64,000 nucleotides of DNA from Pararhodobacter zhoushanensis (lineage in GTDB: Bacteria > Pseudomonadota > Alphaproteobacteria > Rhodobacterales > Rhodobacteraceae), in NCBI RefSeq assembly GCF_003990445.1, contig NZ_REEZ01000014.1:1-64000 (forward strand), written 5' to 3'. Position numbers and translations under genes: made by a program. Shown piece by piece: positions 1 through 10,139 of this stretch. Position 1 is the stretch's first letter; each line of letters opens with the position of its first letter. The notes under the pieces were generated by a model. It ran no database searches. It worked only from the letters and a program-made list of their open reading frames with translations, and was not told the origin of the DNA.

Positions 1-54
1 AAGGTGTTCCTCTCGGCCATCGCCCTCGCTGCGACCGTTCTCTTCTGGCTTTGA
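1..54 (+). CDS. C-terminal end of a membrane protein (partial)
   Basis: An open frame enters from the left edge and ends at TGA 52-54. It leaves 17 residues, almost all hydrophobic (ending VLFWL), which fits the last half of a transmembrane helix. Nothing more can be said about the protein because the rest lies outside the window. The frame is so short that chance is possible. Confidence 0.45.
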   Translation, partial: KVFLSAIALAATVLFWL

Positions 55-387
55 AAATCAATGAGTCTGGAACCTAACCGCTGAAAACTTCAATATGTTT
101 GTATCAATAAATACAGGTGCTACCGGCTTGGTCTTTCCCATCGCGCGTCCAATGTGTGCTGTCCCTTTTCGTACTATTGTGCGTGACGCAGCATGAATAG
201 GCAACGGCGCACAAGTTCGGCGTTAGTTTCGATCATGGGGCGCCTGCGCACGTCAGTCGTTCACGTTTGTGTGATTATCCAAACGCTTTGAAAGGGCAAA
301 GCACCTCGAACAACCAATACAAAAGCAAGAGCAGGTTGTTAGTAGGTTTTGTGTTTTGCCAATTTCCCCAATGAAAACAAAGGGATT
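55..387. other. Intergenic stretch, no gene seen
   Basis: About 330 bases between the partial gene and the tRNA. I see no convincing reading frame or RNA gene. It is more AT-rich than the surrounding genes, as expected for a spacer with promoter or terminator functions, but no specific signal could be assigned. Confidence 0.5.
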
Positions 388-462
388 TGGCTCCGGCGGT
401 AGGGATCGAACCTACGACCAATTGATTAACAGTCAACTGCTCTACCGCTGAGCTACGCCGGA
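388..462 (-). tRNA. tRNA-Asn (GTT)
   Basis: Read on the minus strand, the sequence folds as a full cloverleaf: acceptor TCCGGCG paired with CGCCGGA, D-arm GCTC/GAGC, anticodon stem GTTGA/TCAAT around loop CTGTTAA (anticodon GTT), and a T-arm with GTTCGAT. The 3' CCA is encoded (plus-strand tgg at 388-390). The gene stands alone between the left-edge fragment and the hydrolase gene. Confidence 0.95.
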
Positions 463-578
463 ACACGTGGGCCGTATAACAAGGCACCATACCGGCGTCC
501 AGAGGATTTCAGCGTTTTTTTTACCCGAATGTCACGGCGTCGAAACGGGCCCTCGGACCGTCCTTTAAGACCCGCATC

Positions 579-1484
579 TCAGGGTGGGGAGAGGGGCGTG
601 TTGGGTCCCGGCGGGCCGTTGAAAACAAGCATGCCGCGGGCCTCGAGATCGATCAGATGGGCCAGAACGTTGCGCGCAGCGGCGGGGAGAAGGGCAGGGG
701 CGATGTCGGTATACACCACCGCAGTCACCGCGTTCAGCGTCGAGGCTCCGGCAGCCACGGCGGCGCGAATCGATGATTCGCGTCCGAGTCGGTGCTGGCG
801 CAACGCGCGGGTGCGGGCCCTTCCGTCGGCGATCGGAGCGCCGTGGCCGGGGTAGTAGCGCAGCGCGCCCAGCGATTCGAGCCGATCAAGGCTGGCCATG
901 AAATCCGTCAGGTCGCCATCCGGGGGCGAGACAAGACTGGGGGCCCACCCCATCACGTGGTCTCCGGAAAACAGCGCCTGGCCCCAGCGAAACGACAGGT
1001 GATTGCCGAAATGCCCGGGCGTGTGGATTGCCTGCATCGGGCGGTCCGCTACGTCGAACGTGACGCCGTCGGCCAAGATTTCATCCGGCGCGAATCCGGC
1101 ATCGACCCCCTCGCCCCCGCCGATATCCTCTTCGTTCAGGGCCGCCATCCGGGCTGAACGCCCCGCTGACGCATCGCCGAAGGCCATTACCGGCGCACCG
1201 GTAGCCTCGGCCAGCGGGCGGGCGAGGGGGGAGTGGTCCTTGTGCGCGTGGGTGACAAGGATCTGGGTTATGCGTTCCTTGGGGGCGAGGGCGCCCATGA
1301 TCGCCGCCATATGTGCGGGGTCGGCGGGGCCGGGGTCAATTACGGTTACCGCGCCTTCGCCCAGAAGGTAGGTGTTGGTGCCGCGCTCGGTCATCGGCGA
1401 GGGGTTGGGGGCCAGTACCAGCCGCAGGCCGGGTTCAAGGATCAGCGGATGCCCGGAGCGCGGGGCGAAGTCAGGGTCGGTCAC
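579..1484 (-). CDS. MBL-fold metallo-hydrolase
   Basis: A 301-residue protein of the metallo-beta-lactamase superfamily, in the LACTB2/glyoxalase II-like group of zinc hydrolases. The signature metal-binding motif is THAHKDHS (HxHxDH), preceded by VIDPGP. Further ligand regions are HTPGHFGNH, FSGDHVMGW and YYPGHGAP in the expected order. The C-terminal 80 residues form a helical extension typical of LACTB2-like proteins. The substrate cannot be read from sequence. It is divergent from the sensor kinase gene, with a short 58-base spacer. Confidence 0.85.
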   Translation of the reverse strand: MTDPDFAPRSGHPLILEPGLRLVLAPNPSPMTERGTNTYLLGEGAVTVIDPGPADPAHMAAIMGALAPKERITQILVTHAHKDHSPLARPLAEATGAPVMAFGDASAGRSARMAALNEEDIGGGEGVDAGFAPDEILADGVTFDVADRPMQAIHTPGHFGNHLSFRWGQALFSGDHVMGWAPSLVSPPDGDLTDFMASLDRLESLGALRYYPGHGAPIADGRARTRALRQHRLGRESSIRAAVAAGASTLNAVTAVVYTDIAPALLPAAARNVLAHLIDLEARGMLVFNGPPGPNTPLSPP

Positions 1485-1542
1485 AGGGGCCTCGGGTTTG
1501 GGACGGCTGGCAAAGCGCCAGCGCTCGGCCTAGAGTATCGCC

Positions 1543-2880
1543 ATGCTTGGCCGCCTGCTCAAACCGTTTCTGCCCCGTGGCCTGTTGTGGCGCGCCGCGC
1601 TGATCGTTTTTGTGCCGGTGGCAACGATTCTACTCGTCGTCTCGCTGGCCTTTATCCAGCGCCACTATGACGGCGTGACGCGGCAGATGACCGGCAATTT
1701 TGTGCTGGTTGCGGATCACCTGCGCGATGAGGTCGATGCCGCCCCCGATCGCGCCACGGCCGAAGCGCGGGCCGCCTCTCTGGCGCTGGTGTTCGATCTG
1801 AACGCCACAGTGGTGCCGACAGCGCCTCCTACCGCAACGGCAGAGGATCTGCCGTTTTACGATCTCTCGGGGCGTCTGGCGATCCGCGAACTTGAACGGG
1901 GATTGCCCGAGATGACCTCGGTGCTGCTGCGGCGCGCCGATGTCTCGTTGTGGATGACCACCCGGTATGGGCAATTGCAGCTCGATTTCGGGCTTGGCCG
2001 GATCTCGGCGCGCAACCCGCACCAGATGCTGGTGCTGACCTTGGTGATCGGGCTGGGGATGGGGTTCGTCTCGTTCATCTATCTGAAGAACCAGATGCGT
2101 CCGATGCAGCGGCTGGCCCGTGCGGCCGAAGCCTTTGGCCGCGGCCAGACACTGCCGTACCGGCCCGCCGGAGCGACCGAGGTGCGCGCGGCGGGGGCGG
2201 CGTTTCTGGAGATGCGCGAAAGGATCGAACGCCATATCGAGCAGCGCACCCTGCTGCTGTCCGGCATCAGTCACGACTTGCGTACGCCGCTGACGCGGAT
2301 GCGCCTGGCCCTGTCGATGTTCGACGACGAGACCGAGGCGCAGGCGCTGCTGGCCGATGTCGCCGAGATGGAAGCGCTGATCGACCGCTTCCTCGACTTT
2401 ACCCGCAGCGAGGCTGAGGAACCGGTCTCGCCGACCGATCTGGGCGCGCTGGTGGCGCAACGGGTGGGCGAGGCCGCGCGTCTCGGGCGCTCGGTTGACC
2501 TGATCGGCGCACCCGAAGGTCCGATACTGCCGCTGCGCCCGCAACTTCTGGCGCGGGCGGTTGACAATCTGATCGGCAATGCGCTGCGCTATGGGCGCAA
2601 GGCGCGCGTGTCGGTCTCGTCCGAGCAGGGATGGGCGATCATTTCGGTCGAAGACGATGGCCCGGGTATCGAGCCGCAACACTATGACCGCGCGGTACGG
2701 CCGTTTGTGCGCCTCGACCCGGCCCGGGGTGCCTCGCGCGGGGCCGGGGCCGGGCTGGGCCTTGCTATCGTCGCGGACGCGATGCGCAGCCATGGCGGAC
2801 GGCTGGATCTGGGACGTGGCGAGACGCCGGAATTTGGCGGCTTGCTTGCGCGGTTGATGCTGCCGCAAGGGCGCAGCTAG
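1543..2880 (+). CDS. EnvZ-like sensor histidine kinase
   Basis: A 445-residue inner-membrane sensor kinase. An N-terminal membrane segment (about residues 14-37) is followed by a periplasmic loop, a second membrane segment (MLVLTLVIGLGMGFVSFIYL), a HAMP region and the dimerisation H-box GISHDLRTPLTRMRL with phosphorylatable His244. The ATPase domain shows the N-box (LIGNALRYG), G1 (EDDGPGI) and G2 (GAGLGLAI). Overall order and H-box match EnvZ/OmpR-type kinases. No response regulator is adjacent in this window, so the partner is unknown. The ligand sensed is also unknown. Confidence 0.88.
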   Translation: MLGRLLKPFLPRGLLWRAALIVFVPVATILLVVSLAFIQRHYDGVTRQMTGNFVLVADHLRDEVDAAPDRATAEARAASLALVFDLNATVVPTAPPTATAEDLPFYDLSGRLAIRELERGLPEMTSVLLRRADVSLWMTTRYGQLQLDFGLGRISARNPHQMLVLTLVIGLGMGFVSFIYLKNQMRPMQRLARAAEAFGRGQTLPYRPAGATEVRAAGAAFLEMRERIERHIEQRTLLLSGISHDLRTPLTRMRLALSMFDDETEAQALLADVAEMEALIDRFLDFTRSEAEEPVSPTDLGALVAQRVGEAARLGRSVDLIGAPEGPILPLRPQLLARAVDNLIGNALRYGRKARVSVSSEQGWAIISVEDDGPGIEPQHYDRAVRPFVRLDPARGASRGAGAGLGLAIVADAMRSHGGRLDLGRGETPEFGGLLARLMLPQGRS

Positions 2881-2947
2881 GCGAGGGGCGGCGCGCGGCC
2901 CCCATTGAGGGCGCCGCGCGCCGCTCTGGGCTGCCGCCCAGGCCCGC

Positions 2948-3053
2948 CCGGGAGGATTTTCCATCCTCCCGGACCCTCCTGGAGGATATTTGGAGCATAA
3001 AGTTGGGTCTTAACGAAGCGTTAACCCTGCAACTTTATGCCTCAAATATCCTC
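2948..3053. repeat. Compound palindromic intergenic element (copy R1)
   Basis: Two nested structures between convergent genes. First, a perfect 10-bp hairpin, CCGGGAGGAT / ATCCTCCCGG (2948-2972). Second, a 24-bp inverted repeat with two mismatches (2982-3005 and 3030-3053) whose arms read GAGGATATTT...CATAAAGTTG, separated by a spacer with TTAACG-AAG-CGTTAA. Both parts recur at 17141-17248 and the second at 12810-12876. A bidirectional terminator role is plausible but inferred. Confidence 0.8.
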
Positions 3054-3172
3054 AGGGGGTGAGGCCCGGTACGGGCCGAGGGGGCAGAATGCCCCCTGCG
3101 CCGCCGCAAGGAGGCGCGTGGGTCGCCCAAGGACGTGGCGGCGTCAGCCGTCTCGGCCGCGGGAGAAACCCC

Positions 3173-4018
<846 letters not shown>

Positions 4019-4254
4019 CCGTAAAAACCCTTGTTTGACGTTGCGCAGACCCTAGCCGTGCCGCCGCAGCACCGCAAGACGAGCGCGCCCGGGCTGGGCT
4101 TCCAAGGTCACGCCGGGGCAAAAGTTACCGAATGGCGCGTGACATTGAGCGTCCCGCGGAGTAAGGCGTCCCCAATAGGGAACCCGGAATGACCGCGAAG
4201 AACCAAATCGTCGAGTCGGTTACCATGCTTTCCGGGCAAACAGGGGAAGTTGAG

Positions 4255-4677
4255 ATGAAGCCGGAAAGTTTTCTTCCTGACAATTACAAGCCCGCTGAAG
4301 ACGAGCCGTTCATGAACGACCGTCAGCTCGAGTATTTTCGTCGCAAGCTGCTGGCTTGGAAAGACGAGATCCTCGTGGACAACAAAGAGACCCTGGCGGA
4401 TCTCGCGAATTCCACCCGCAACCTTCCCGATGTGGCCGACCGCGCCAGCGAAGAGACCGACCGCGCGCTGGAACTGCGCACGCGGGACCGTCAGCGCAAG
4501 CTGGTGTCCAAGATCGACGCGGCCCTGCGCCGGATCGAGAATGGCGAGTTCGGCTATTGCGAGATGACGGGCGAGCCGATCTCGCTGCGCCGTCTTGATG
4601 CACGCCCCATCGCCACGATGACGCTGGAAGCGCAGGAACGCCACGAACGCAGCGAGCGCGTCCACCGCGACGACTGA
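4255..4677 (+). CDS. dksA: DksA-type RNA polymerase-binding factor
   Basis: A 140-residue DksA family protein that binds the RNA polymerase secondary channel and works with ppGpp. I chose ATG 4255 (MKPESFLPDNY), which follows GGGGAAG and matches the usual DksA N-terminus; upstream in-frame ATGs at 4189 and 4225 are alternatives. The family core MNDRQLEYFRRKLLAWK and the acidic coiled-coil tip region (DRASEETDRALEL) are present. The zinc-finger region GYCEMTGEPISLRRL retains only one of the four classical cysteines, a pattern seen in alphaproteobacterial DksA. It is divergent from moxR. Confidence 0.9.
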   Translation: MKPESFLPDNYKPAEDEPFMNDRQLEYFRRKLLAWKDEILVDNKETLADLANSTRNLPDVADRASEETDRALELRTRDRQRKLVSKIDAALRRIENGEFGYCEMTGEPISLRRLDARPIATMTLEAQERHERSERVHRDD

Positions 4678-4702
4678 TCGTTACAGGCTCAAGGTCGGCA
4701 GC

Positions 4703-5881
4703 ATGCCCCAAGACGGAAGCGCTTTGCTGTCCGGCCACCGTGCGCTGGTTCTGGGTGCCGGTGTCGCCGGACTTGCCACCGCGACGGCGCTGCGCCGCTT
4801 TGGTGCGCAGGTCGGTATTCTGGAACAGGCCCCCGCGATCACCGAGGTCGGCGCGGGGTTGCAGATCAGCCCGAACGGCACGCGGGTGTTGCGGGCTTTG
4901 GGGATCGATCCCGCCGAAGTTGGCGATCTTTCAGAGGCGGTCGAGCTGCGCAATCGCAGCGGACGGCTGGTCACGCGGCTGGACCTGCCACAAGATCCCG
5001 GCTTTTTCCTCTGCCACCGGGCGGACCTGATTGCGGCGCTCGAGCGTGCCATGCGGGCCTCGGGGACCGAGGTGCAGTTGCTGCAGAAAGTCACGGGAAT
5101 CGCGCTGGTTGAGGGAGGCGCGCGCGTCACCACAGGCGTCGGCGCGCGCCATGATACACCGCTGCTGATCGGTGCCGACGGGCTGCACTCGCCCCTGCGC
5201 GCCGCGCTCAATGGCATGGCTCAGCCGTTTTTCACCGGCCAGGTCGCCTGGCGGGCGACGATCCCCGGCGATGGCGGTGCGCGCGTCGCACAGATTTTCA
5301 CCGGCCCCGGCCAACATCTGGTCAGCTACCCGCTGCGCGGCGGCACGCTGCGCAACATCGTCGCCGTGCAAGAGCGCCAGAGCTGGGCGGCTGAGGGCTG
5401 GAACCATCCCGACGATCCCGACGCCCTGCGCGCGGCTTTCGCCCGCTTTGGCGGCCCGGTTCCCGGGTGGCTATCGGCTGTGCGCGACACGTATCTGTGG
5501 GGCCTGTTCCGCCACCCGGTTGCGAGGCAATGGCACGACGGCGCCGGGCGCGCGGCTCTCGTCGGCGACGCCGCACACCCGACGTTGCCCTTCATGGCTC
5601 AGGGCGCCAATTTGGCGCTCGAGGATGCTTGGGCGCTCGCCTCGACGCTCGCTGCGACTCCCGAGAACACGGCCGCAGCCCTGAGCGCCTACGCCATGCG
5701 TCGCGCGCCCCGGGCGGCAAAGGTCGTCGCCGAAGCCAACAGCAACGCGCGCAACTACCACCTGCGCGCGCCGCTGGCCCCAGTGGCTCACGCCATCCTG
5801 CGGGCTGGTGACCGGCTGGCGCCGGGAATGGCGCTGCGGCGGTATGCGTGGATCTATGACCATGATGTCACCGCCCCCTAG
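4703..5881 (+). CDS. FAD-dependent aromatic-ring monooxygenase
   Basis: A 392-residue class A flavoprotein monooxygenase (salicylate or 3-hydroxybenzoate hydroxylase-like). The N-terminal dinucleotide-binding motif is VLGAGVAGLATATAL, with an acidic FAD ribose contact (LEQAP). The second FAD motif is ALVGDAAHPTLPFMAQGANLALEDA. The conserved DG region is LLIGADGLHSPLR. The substrate cannot be assigned; FAD/NAD(P)H-dependent hydroxylation of an aromatic compound is the family chemistry. It lies 25 bases after dksA with no clear shared function. Confidence 0.85.
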   Translation: MPQDGSALLSGHRALVLGAGVAGLATATALRRFGAQVGILEQAPAITEVGAGLQISPNGTRVLRALGIDPAEVGDLSEAVELRNRSGRLVTRLDLPQDPGFFLCHRADLIAALERAMRASGTEVQLLQKVTGIALVEGGARVTTGVGARHDTPLLIGADGLHSPLRAALNGMAQPFFTGQVAWRATIPGDGGARVAQIFTGPGQHLVSYPLRGGTLRNIVAVQERQSWAAEGWNHPDDPDALRAAFARFGGPVPGWLSAVRDTYLWGLFRHPVARQWHDGAGRAALVGDAAHPTLPFMAQGANLALEDAWALASTLAATPENTAAALSAYAMRRAPRAAKVVAEANSNARNYHLRAPLAPVAHAILRAGDRLAPGMALRRYAWIYDHDVTAP

Positions 5882-5969
5882 CGCAGCTGTCGGCCACGGT
5901 CGCCTAAGACAGACCGGGCAGCCGCAGTCTGGGCCCCCAGATCGACTAACGCCGACTTCCCCCCTCTGA

Positions 5970-6045
5970 GGCTATTTGAACAGCAAAAGGGACGGTAATC
6001 CTCTGTTAACCTTACCGCATTTTCTGTCTGAAAATATCCACGGGA
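5970..6045. repeat. Degenerate palindromic intergenic element (copy R2)
   Basis: Between convergent genes. The segment 6018-6039 (CATTTTCTGTCTGAAAATAT plus cc) matches the right arm of the element at 17225-17248 with one change. The left side has diverged, and only a short CGGTAA/TTACCG inverted repeat remains. It looks like a half-decayed member of the same repeat family. Confidence 0.55.
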
Positions 6046-6120
6046 GGTGTCCAGAGGAGGGGGTGTGCCCCCTCCTCTGGCGAGGGAGCGCGAGGGGCGA
6101 GGAGTCCCTCGCACACCCGC

Positions 6121-6522
6121 TCAGGCGTTAAGCGCCAGGTCGAACAATCCCTGAATGTCGCTGACCGAGGTTCCCGCAACCGTCCGGCCCAGTTCAACCT
6201 CGCCTTTCAGCGCGATGATCGTCGAGCGGCGCGGCACCGCGAAGCGTTGTGACAGCGCGCCGTTGCCATAGTCGTCCCAATCGACATGGATCAGCGTCAA
6301 CTGGCTGTCATAGGCCGGGTTCTCGGCACGCAGCTGTTCCATGATCCGCTGCTGGCGCGCGCAGGTCGAGCACCAGGTGGCGTAGAAATCCAGAATGATC
6401 CGGTCGCCGCGCGCCATGGCGTCTTCGGCCAGTCCGGGCGTGTAGGGCACAAACTCGGCGCGGGCGGCCAGCGGCATCAGGGACACGGTGGCGGTCAACA
6501 TCAGGAAGTCGCGTCTCAGCAT
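6121..6522 (-). CDS. Periplasmic thioredoxin-like protein
   Basis: A 133-residue exported thioredoxin-fold protein. ATG 6522 gives a signal peptide that begins MLRRDF (twin-arginine pair) followed by a hydrophobic stretch ending ARA. The mature part carries the redox motif WCSTC and the thioredoxin cis-proline region VPRRSTII. It lies 22 bases downstream of the CcdA-like gene on the same strand, so it likely receives electrons from it. It may act in periplasmic disulfide reduction or cytochrome c maturation. Confidence 0.85.
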   Translation of the reverse strand: MLRRDFLMLTATVSLMPLAARAEFVPYTPGLAEDAMARGDRIILDFYATWCSTCARQQRIMEQLRAENPAYDSQLTLIHVDWDDYGNGALSQRFAVPRRSTIIALKGEVELGRTVAGTSVSDIQGLFDLALNA

Positions 6523-6544
6523 GGGGAAGGTCTCCGGCTTGGGG

Positions 6545-7258
6545 TCAGATGAGGATGGACAGGTCGTTGAACCAGTTGGGCAGGGTCTGGATCGCCCAGA
6601 TTTCCAGTACACGGTGAACGCCGAACCACAGGCCCAGCCCCACCAGAACAAAGGTCACGCCCAGCACCGGTTTTGCCGCTTGGGCGATGCGCCGCATCAG
6701 CGCGGCGCGGCGTTGCAGGGCGCTGCGCGCACCGTAAGCTAGCGCCAGCATCACCACGCAGACACCCAGCGCAAAGGCGACCATGATGGCAGCGGCCTGC
6801 GCCAGCCCATCGCCGCTGGCGGCCAGCGCGATGGCACCGCCCAACGTGGGGCCGATACAGGGCGACCAGACAGCACCCAGCAGCACGCCGCCAAGCGCCA
6901 TGCCCCAGGGGCCGGACTGGTCGAGCTGCGTGATCCTTGCGTCGGCGTGATTGGCCAGCCCCGCCGTCGCACTGGCAAAGCGGGTGTTCAGCGCCGGCAC
7001 CAGCAGCACCAGCCCGAAGGCGACCATGACCAGCGCTGCGGCGGCTTCAACTGTCTCCGGCGTCAGGCCGATCGACGGCCCCAGCCGCGCAAGCGCCAGC
7101 CCGATCAGCACAAAGCTGCTGCCCATGCCGGCCATCAGATAAAGCGGCCCGTGCCGGTCAGCCGCCGTCGCCGAGGCCAGTACGATGGGCAGCACCGGCA
7201 ACACGCAGGGGTTCAGGAGCGTCAGTGCGCCGGCGAGAAAGCCGAGAAGAATATCCAT
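6545..7258 (-). CDS. CcdA/DsbD-like transmembrane thiol-disulfide transporter
   Basis: A 237-residue polytopic membrane protein of the CcdA family, which moves reducing equivalents from cytoplasmic thioredoxin to periplasmic partners. ATG 7258 starts MDILLGFLAG. The two redox-active cysteines sit in LLNPCVLPVLP (helix 1) and VWSPCIGPTLGGA (helix 4), each with the family prolines. Six hydrophobic helices are visible. It is cotranscribed with the thioredoxin-like gene that follows. Confidence 0.88.
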   Translation of the reverse strand: MDILLGFLAGALTLLNPCVLPVLPIVLASATAADRHGPLYLMAGMGSSFVLIGLALARLGPSIGLTPETVEAAAALVMVAFGLVLLVPALNTRFASATAGLANHADARITQLDQSGPWGMALGGVLLGAVWSPCIGPTLGGAIALAASGDGLAQAAAIMVAFALGVCVVMLALAYGARSALQRRAALMRRIAQAAKPVLGVTFVLVGLGLWFGVHRVLEIWAIQTLPNWFNDLSILI

Positions 7259-7343
7259 CTGCTCCGGTCCGGTTGGGGCCTTTCCCTTACGATACGGACC
7301 TACCGGGCCTTTCGTTGCGCGCGCGCGATGACAAACCCGTGAT

Positions 7344-8516
7344 CTAGAGCGGCTTTTGGCGCGACACGATCCCCGCGCCGACCAGCAGCACCGCCGATCC
7401 CGCCAGCAGCGCCACGCCGATACTGCCTGCATGGTCGCCCAGCATTCCTGCCGCGTAGGGGCCGACGGTTTGCGCCACCGCGAAAACCAGCGTGAACAGG
7501 GCGATGGCGCTGCCCCAGCTCTCGGAAGGCAGGTTCTGGCGGGTGAAGTTGGTCACCGCACTTGGGGCCATGAAGACGCAAGAGCCGAACACGACAGCCG
7601 AGACGACCAGCCCCGGCAGCGTCGGCCACAGCACGGGCAGGGCCGAACCGACGGCGATGCCTGTCAACACCAGCGCCAGCGGTCGCCCGCTGGCGTGGCG
7701 GGCAAACACACCGCGCCAGAGCATCGGCGACAGCGAAATGCACGCGCCCAGCAGCACCCAGACCAGCGCCACCTGCAGCGCACTCGCGGCCTGTTCCTTC
7801 ATCCAGGCGGACAGGAAAGTGAGATAGACGATGTACCCCAGCCCGAACCCGGCATAGCCGGCGAATTGCGGCAACATGCGCGCCAGAGGCAGGGCAGGGG
7901 CGTTGACATCGCGGCGCGGCACCAGCGGCGCTTTCAGCGCGGCCCACAGACCCAGCGGGACGCAGAGCAGGCTTAAACCCCCGACGATCAGCCAGGCAAA
8001 GGGCCAGGCGTTGTCGCCCCATTCGTCCAGCATCAACGGCAGCGTCGCCCCGGCCAGTACAATTGCCATACCGCCGCCCGACCCGAACAGGATACCGATC
8101 CCCAGCGCATTGCGCCTGGGGTCCGTGGCCCAGAGCCGCGCCGCCAACGCTCCGGCGGTCGAAAACGACAGCGCGCCGAACAGCCCGGCGATGAACCGCC
8201 ACAGGCTCTGCCACCACAGCGCCGGCACCAGTCCTGTGGCCACCAGCGACAGCGCCGTCATCACCAGTCCGGCCGCGAACAGCGCGGCGGGTCCGCGTCG
8301 CCTGAGCGCCAGCATCGTTCCCGCCGCGCCCAGAATATACCCCAGCGCATTGGCGGTGTTCAGCCAGCCCGCCTGTGCGTAGGTCCAGTTCAGATCGGCG
8401 CGCATCGCGGGCAGGATAAGACCATAGGCAAAGCGCGCGAAGCCATTGGTGACCAGCACGCCCAGAGACAGCCCGGTCAGCACCAGCCACGGATTGGCCG
8501 TGTTCGTCTCGTTCAT
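7344..8516 (-). CDS. MFS transporter, YbfB/YjiJ-type
   Basis: A 390-residue major facilitator protein with about 12 hydrophobic segments, starting at ATG 8516 (MNETNTANPW). The early sequence NGFARFAYGLILPAMRADL is typical of the YbfB/YjiJ family, and the cytoplasmic loop motif ALRRRGP follows helix 2. The substrate is unknown. The gene diverges from pheS across about 120 bases that must hold both promoters. Confidence 0.82.
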   Translation of the reverse strand: MNETNTANPWLVLTGLSLGVLVTNGFARFAYGLILPAMRADLNWTYAQAGWLNTANALGYILGAAGTMLALRRRGPAALFAAGLVMTALSLVATGLVPALWWQSLWRFIAGLFGALSFSTAGALAARLWATDPRRNALGIGILFGSGGGMAIVLAGATLPLMLDEWGDNAWPFAWLIVGGLSLLCVPLGLWAALKAPLVPRRDVNAPALPLARMLPQFAGYAGFGLGYIVYLTFLSAWMKEQAASALQVALVWVLLGACISLSPMLWRGVFARHASGRPLALVLTGIAVGSALPVLWPTLPGLVVSAVVFGSCVFMAPSAVTNFTRQNLPSESWGSAIALFTLVFAVAQTVGPYAAGMLGDHAGSIGVALLAGSAVLLVGAGIVSRQKPL

Positions 8517-8635
8517 CGGCCTGTCCCCCCGGCGTTCCTCTCTTTGATGCCGCGTCGTTTGCGTCACAACAACCCCGGCCGCTTGCAATCACGCCACGTC
8601 ACGGATAGCAGGGGCGCGTGATGTCGGAGGCTGCT

Positions 8636-9697
8636 ATGGATCAGTTGCGCGAAACCTATCTGGCCCGTATTTCGGCCGCTGCCGATGCGGCCGCGCTGGA
8701 AGAGGTGCGGCTTGCCGCGCTGGGAAAAAAGGGCGAAATCAGCCTGATGATGCGCGAGCTGGGCAAGATGTCGCCCGAAGAGCGCCAGACCACCGGCAAG
8801 GCGCTCAACCAGTTGCGCGACGAGCTGGACTCGGCCCTGCGCGCCCGCAAGACGACGATGGAAGACGCGGCGCTCGACGAGCGGCTGAAAGCCGAATGGC
8901 TGGACGTGACGCTGCCCGCCCGCCACCGCGCGCGCGGCACCATCCATCCGGTCAGCCAGGTGACCGAGGAATGCACGGCAATCTTCGCCGACATGGGGTT
9001 TCGCGTGGCCGAGGGCCCGCAGATCGAGACCGACTGGTACAATTTCGACGCCCTGAACATCGCGCCCGAGCATCCTGCGCGTCAGGAGCATGATACGTTC
9101 TTCATGCACCGCGCCCCCGGCGACAACCGCCCGCCGCATGTGCTGCGCACCCATACCTCGCCGGTGCAGATCCGCGCCATGCAGGAGCAGGGCGCGCCGA
9201 TCCGCGTGATCGCGCCGGGCCGCGTCTACCGCATGGACATGGACCAGACCCACGCGCCGATGTTCCACCAGATCGAAGGTATGGCGATTGATCGCGATAT
9301 CTCGATGGCGAACCTCAAATGGGTGCTTGAGGAATTCTTCACCGCCTTCTTCGGCACCAAGGTCAAGACCCGCTTCCGCGCCTCGCATTTCCCTTTCACC
9401 GAGCCTTCGGCCGAGGTGGATATCCAGTGCTCCTGGGTCAACGGGCAATTGCGCGTGGGCGAGGGGGACGGTTGGCTGGAAGTGCTCGGTTCGGGCATGA
9501 TGCATCCCAAGGTGCTGCGCGCGGGCGGCATTGATCCCGACCAGTGGCAGGGCTTTGCCTTTGGTATGGGCATCGACCGTATGGCGATGCTGAAATACGG
9601 CATTCCCGACTTGCGCGCGTTCTTCGAGAGCGATTTGCGCTGGCTGCGGCATTATGGCTTTGGTGCGCTCGAAGCGCCGAGCGTGCACGCCGGGTAA
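8636..9697 (+). CDS. pheS: Phenylalanine-tRNA ligase alpha subunit
   Basis: The catalytic alpha subunit of the cytoplasmic alpha2-beta2 phenylalanyl-tRNA synthetase. ATG 8636 (MDQLRETYL) is preceded by GGAGG at 5 bases, so I prefer it to ATG 8621; it gives 353 residues. The N-terminal coiled coil contacts tRNA. Class II motif 2 is [18 protein letters not shown]-like and motif 3 is [16 protein letters not shown]. The beta-subunit gene lies about 5 kb downstream rather than adjacent. Confidence 0.96.
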   Translation: MDQLRETYLARISAAADAAALEEVRLAALGKKGEISLMMRELGKMSPEERQTTGKALNQLRDELDSALRARKTTMEDAALDERLKAEWLDVTLPARHRARGTIHPVSQVTEECTAIFADMGFRVAEGPQIETDWYNFDALNIAPEHPARQEHDTFFMHRAPGDNRPPHVLRTHTSPVQIRAMQEQGAPIRVIAPGRVYRMDMDQTHAPMFHQIEGMAIDRDISMANLKWVLEEFFTAFFGTKVKTRFRASHFPFTEPSAEVDIQCSWVNGQLRVGEGDGWLEVLGSGMMHPKVLRAGGIDPDQWQGFAFGMGIDRMAMLKYGIPDLRAFFESDLRWLRHYGFGALEAPSVHAG

Positions 9698-10139
9698 GGT
9701 TCAGCCCGGGCAGCCGGGCCTCCCGGCTGCAGTTGGACGGGCTGTTACGTCCTGGGCAAACCGGGCACTCTACCGTGATTGTCCCTCTCGCACCGGCGCT
9801 GGCATCGGATCGTCAACGGATACGGTGCGCCCGAGGCGCGGTCGGTCAATGTGCTGATGGCGGCGGCGTAGGACCACGTCACTGGCGCGATCTCAGGCCC
9901 CAGCATCTGCGGGGCGGTGCTTCCTGCGTGCGCCCGCCCTCCGAGCGCCTGCAAGGCAGACAGGTTGTCGACCGCCAGCCTTGACGCGCGCGCTTGTGCG
10001 ATAGCTGGCGTCTCTGCCCCGGAAATCGGTTGCGCAGGTAAGACTTTCTTAACGCTTGGCTCTGTACTCACGAAGACTTGACACCGTCCGTGCGCATGCT
10101 GGACGCTGAGTTTTTATGAGTAGTGGGGAAGGTTCGGGG
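9698..10139. other. Gene-poor stretch after pheS
   Basis: About 440 bases with no supported gene. A 108-codon minus-strand frame (9745-10071) exists, but its translation lacks recognisable structure, and long chance frames are common at this GC content. The region just before 10140 must contain the promoter of the protease gene. Confidence 0.5.

Noticed and set aside
1630-2964. A 444-codon antisense frame over the sensor kinase, and similar long antisense frames at 35236-36708 and 37058-38272
   Set aside because: Same artefact: the sense strand carries clear kinase, terminase and portal motifs, and the antisense proteins have low-complexity composition.
9745-10071. A 108-codon minus-strand frame after pheS
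   Set aside because: No ribosome-binding site, family similarity or operon context; treated as chance.
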